From NCBI GenBank assembly GCA_031550455.1, contig JAVBOQ010000325.1:1-5250 (forward strand): a DNA stretch of 5,250 bases, given 5' to 3'. The notes under the pieces are model-generated. The model did no database searches. It was not told the DNA's origin and saw only the letters and a program-made list of their open reading frames with translations. The position numbers and the translations under genes were made by a program. Source of the DNA: Avichristensenella sp031550455. Its GTDB lineage: Bacteria; Bacillota; Clostridia; Christensenellales; Aristaeellaceae. This document shows, piece by piece, positions 4,809 to 5,250 of the stretch (the stretch's first letter is position 1; every line of letters begins with the position of its first letter).

Positions 4809-5250
4809 TCATCCCGCATACAGTTCTTGCAGCATCTTGATTTCTGCCGCCCACCCGGCGTCCTCATTGGGCGTTTCCAGGATAAACGGCAGACCGCGCA
4901 GCGCGGGATGGCTGACCACCCGCGCGAGCGCCGGCAACCCGATCATGCCCTGCCCGATCTTCTCGTGGCGGTCCTTCCGGCTGCCGCGCGGATGCTTGCT
5001 GTCGTTCAGATGCACGGCGCGCAGCCGGTCAAGGCCGACAACGCCGTCAAAGCGGTTCAGCACGCCGTCCAGGTCGCCCGCGATGTCATACCCGGCGTCC
5101 CATACGTGGCAGGTGTCGAGGCATACGCCCATCTTGGCGCCGAGTGTCACACGGTCAAGGATCATGCGCAGCTCTTCGAATCAGCCGCCGACCATGCTGC
5201 CGCCGCCCGCCATCGTTTCGAGCAGCACGGTCGTTTTTGTGTCGGACGTC
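4809..5250 (-). pseudogene. nfo: Endonuclease IV (AP endonuclease) with in-frame stop, 5' end beyond the window
   Basis: The - strand encodes the C-terminal half of endonuclease IV, the zinc enzyme that cuts DNA 5' of abasic sites in base excision repair. From the window edge it reads TTVLLETMAGGGSMVGG, then TGA (5181-5183), then FEELRMILDRV and on to the normal C-terminus at 4809. The homology continues in the same frame on both sides of the stop. Family hallmarks after the stop are GVCLDTCHVWDAGYDI, HLNDSK, GSRKDRHEKIGQGMIG and FILETPN. Metal ligands are kept: Glu in LLETMAG, Asp and His in LDTCH, His in HLNDSK, Asp and His in DRH, Glu in ILETP. The family usually has about 280 residues, so roughly 130 N-terminal ones lie outside. 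The TGA falls where relatives tend to have Arg, Lys or a similar residue, so a single change such as CGA to TGA would explain it. The ATG at 5165 could start only a 118-residue fragment, unlikely to be active. A sequencing error is equally possible. Confidence 0.82.
5181..5183 (-). other. In-frame TGA stop inside endonuclease IV
   Basis: The TGA separates the conserved LLETMAGGGSMVGG and FEELRMILDRV segments in one continuous frame. The genome uses TGA as a true stop at the ends of the collagen-like, LamG and URO-D-like genes, so a reassigned code is not the explanation. The position is not catalytic, which argues against selenocysteine. Confidence 0.85.

Noticed and set aside
5181..5183. TGA read as tryptophan or selenocysteine
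   Set aside because: TGA ends three intact genes here and TGG encodes Trp, so the code is standard. The site is not a catalytic position where selenocysteine would be expected.

Overview
This 5,250-base window looks like chromosomal DNA from a fairly GC-rich (roughly 60%) bacterium. It is most likely a member of the Bacillota, perhaps of the Clostridia. That guess rests on strong GGAGG-type ribosome binding sites, a Gram-positive-style endonuclease IV, a non-haem URO-D/MtaA-type protein, a sugar isomerase/epimerase, and collagen-like proteins without signal peptides. No marker gene is present, so the taxonomy is tentative. Genes end at TGA where expected and use TGG for tryptophan, so the standard bacterial code applies.

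Layout, left to right. (1) On the + strand, the last 29 codons of an unidentified gene are followed after 23 bases by a complete family 2 glycosyltransferase. Its catalytic motifs resemble those of polypeptide GalNAc-transferases. (2) Converging on it from the - strand is a tight two-gene unit. A collagen-like protein (34 uninterrupted Gly-X-Y triplets plus a C-terminal beta-type domain) comes first, and a LamG/concanavalin A-like protein starts one base after its stop codon. (3) Diverging from the collagen gene, with a recognisable promoter, is a + strand URO-D/MtaA-like gene. (4) About 190 non-coding bases after it hold a cluster of nested palindromes that looks like a compound intergenic repeat or terminator. 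(5) On the - strand, facing it, are a sugar phosphate isomerase/epimerase-type TIM barrel gene and, upstream of that, an endonuclease IV gene. The endonuclease gene runs off the right edge and carries an in-frame TGA inside a conserved motif.

The most interesting part is the left half. A collagen stalk protein and a lectin-fold partner are encoded back to back, beside a glycosyltransferase of a type that could decorate Thr/Ser residues. Together they suggest a glycosylated surface or spore-coat filament, or a phage-like fibre. This reading is inferred from domains and neighbourhood; nothing in the window proves it. The right half looks like ordinary metabolism and DNA repair, apart from the interrupted endonuclease IV and the palindromic element.
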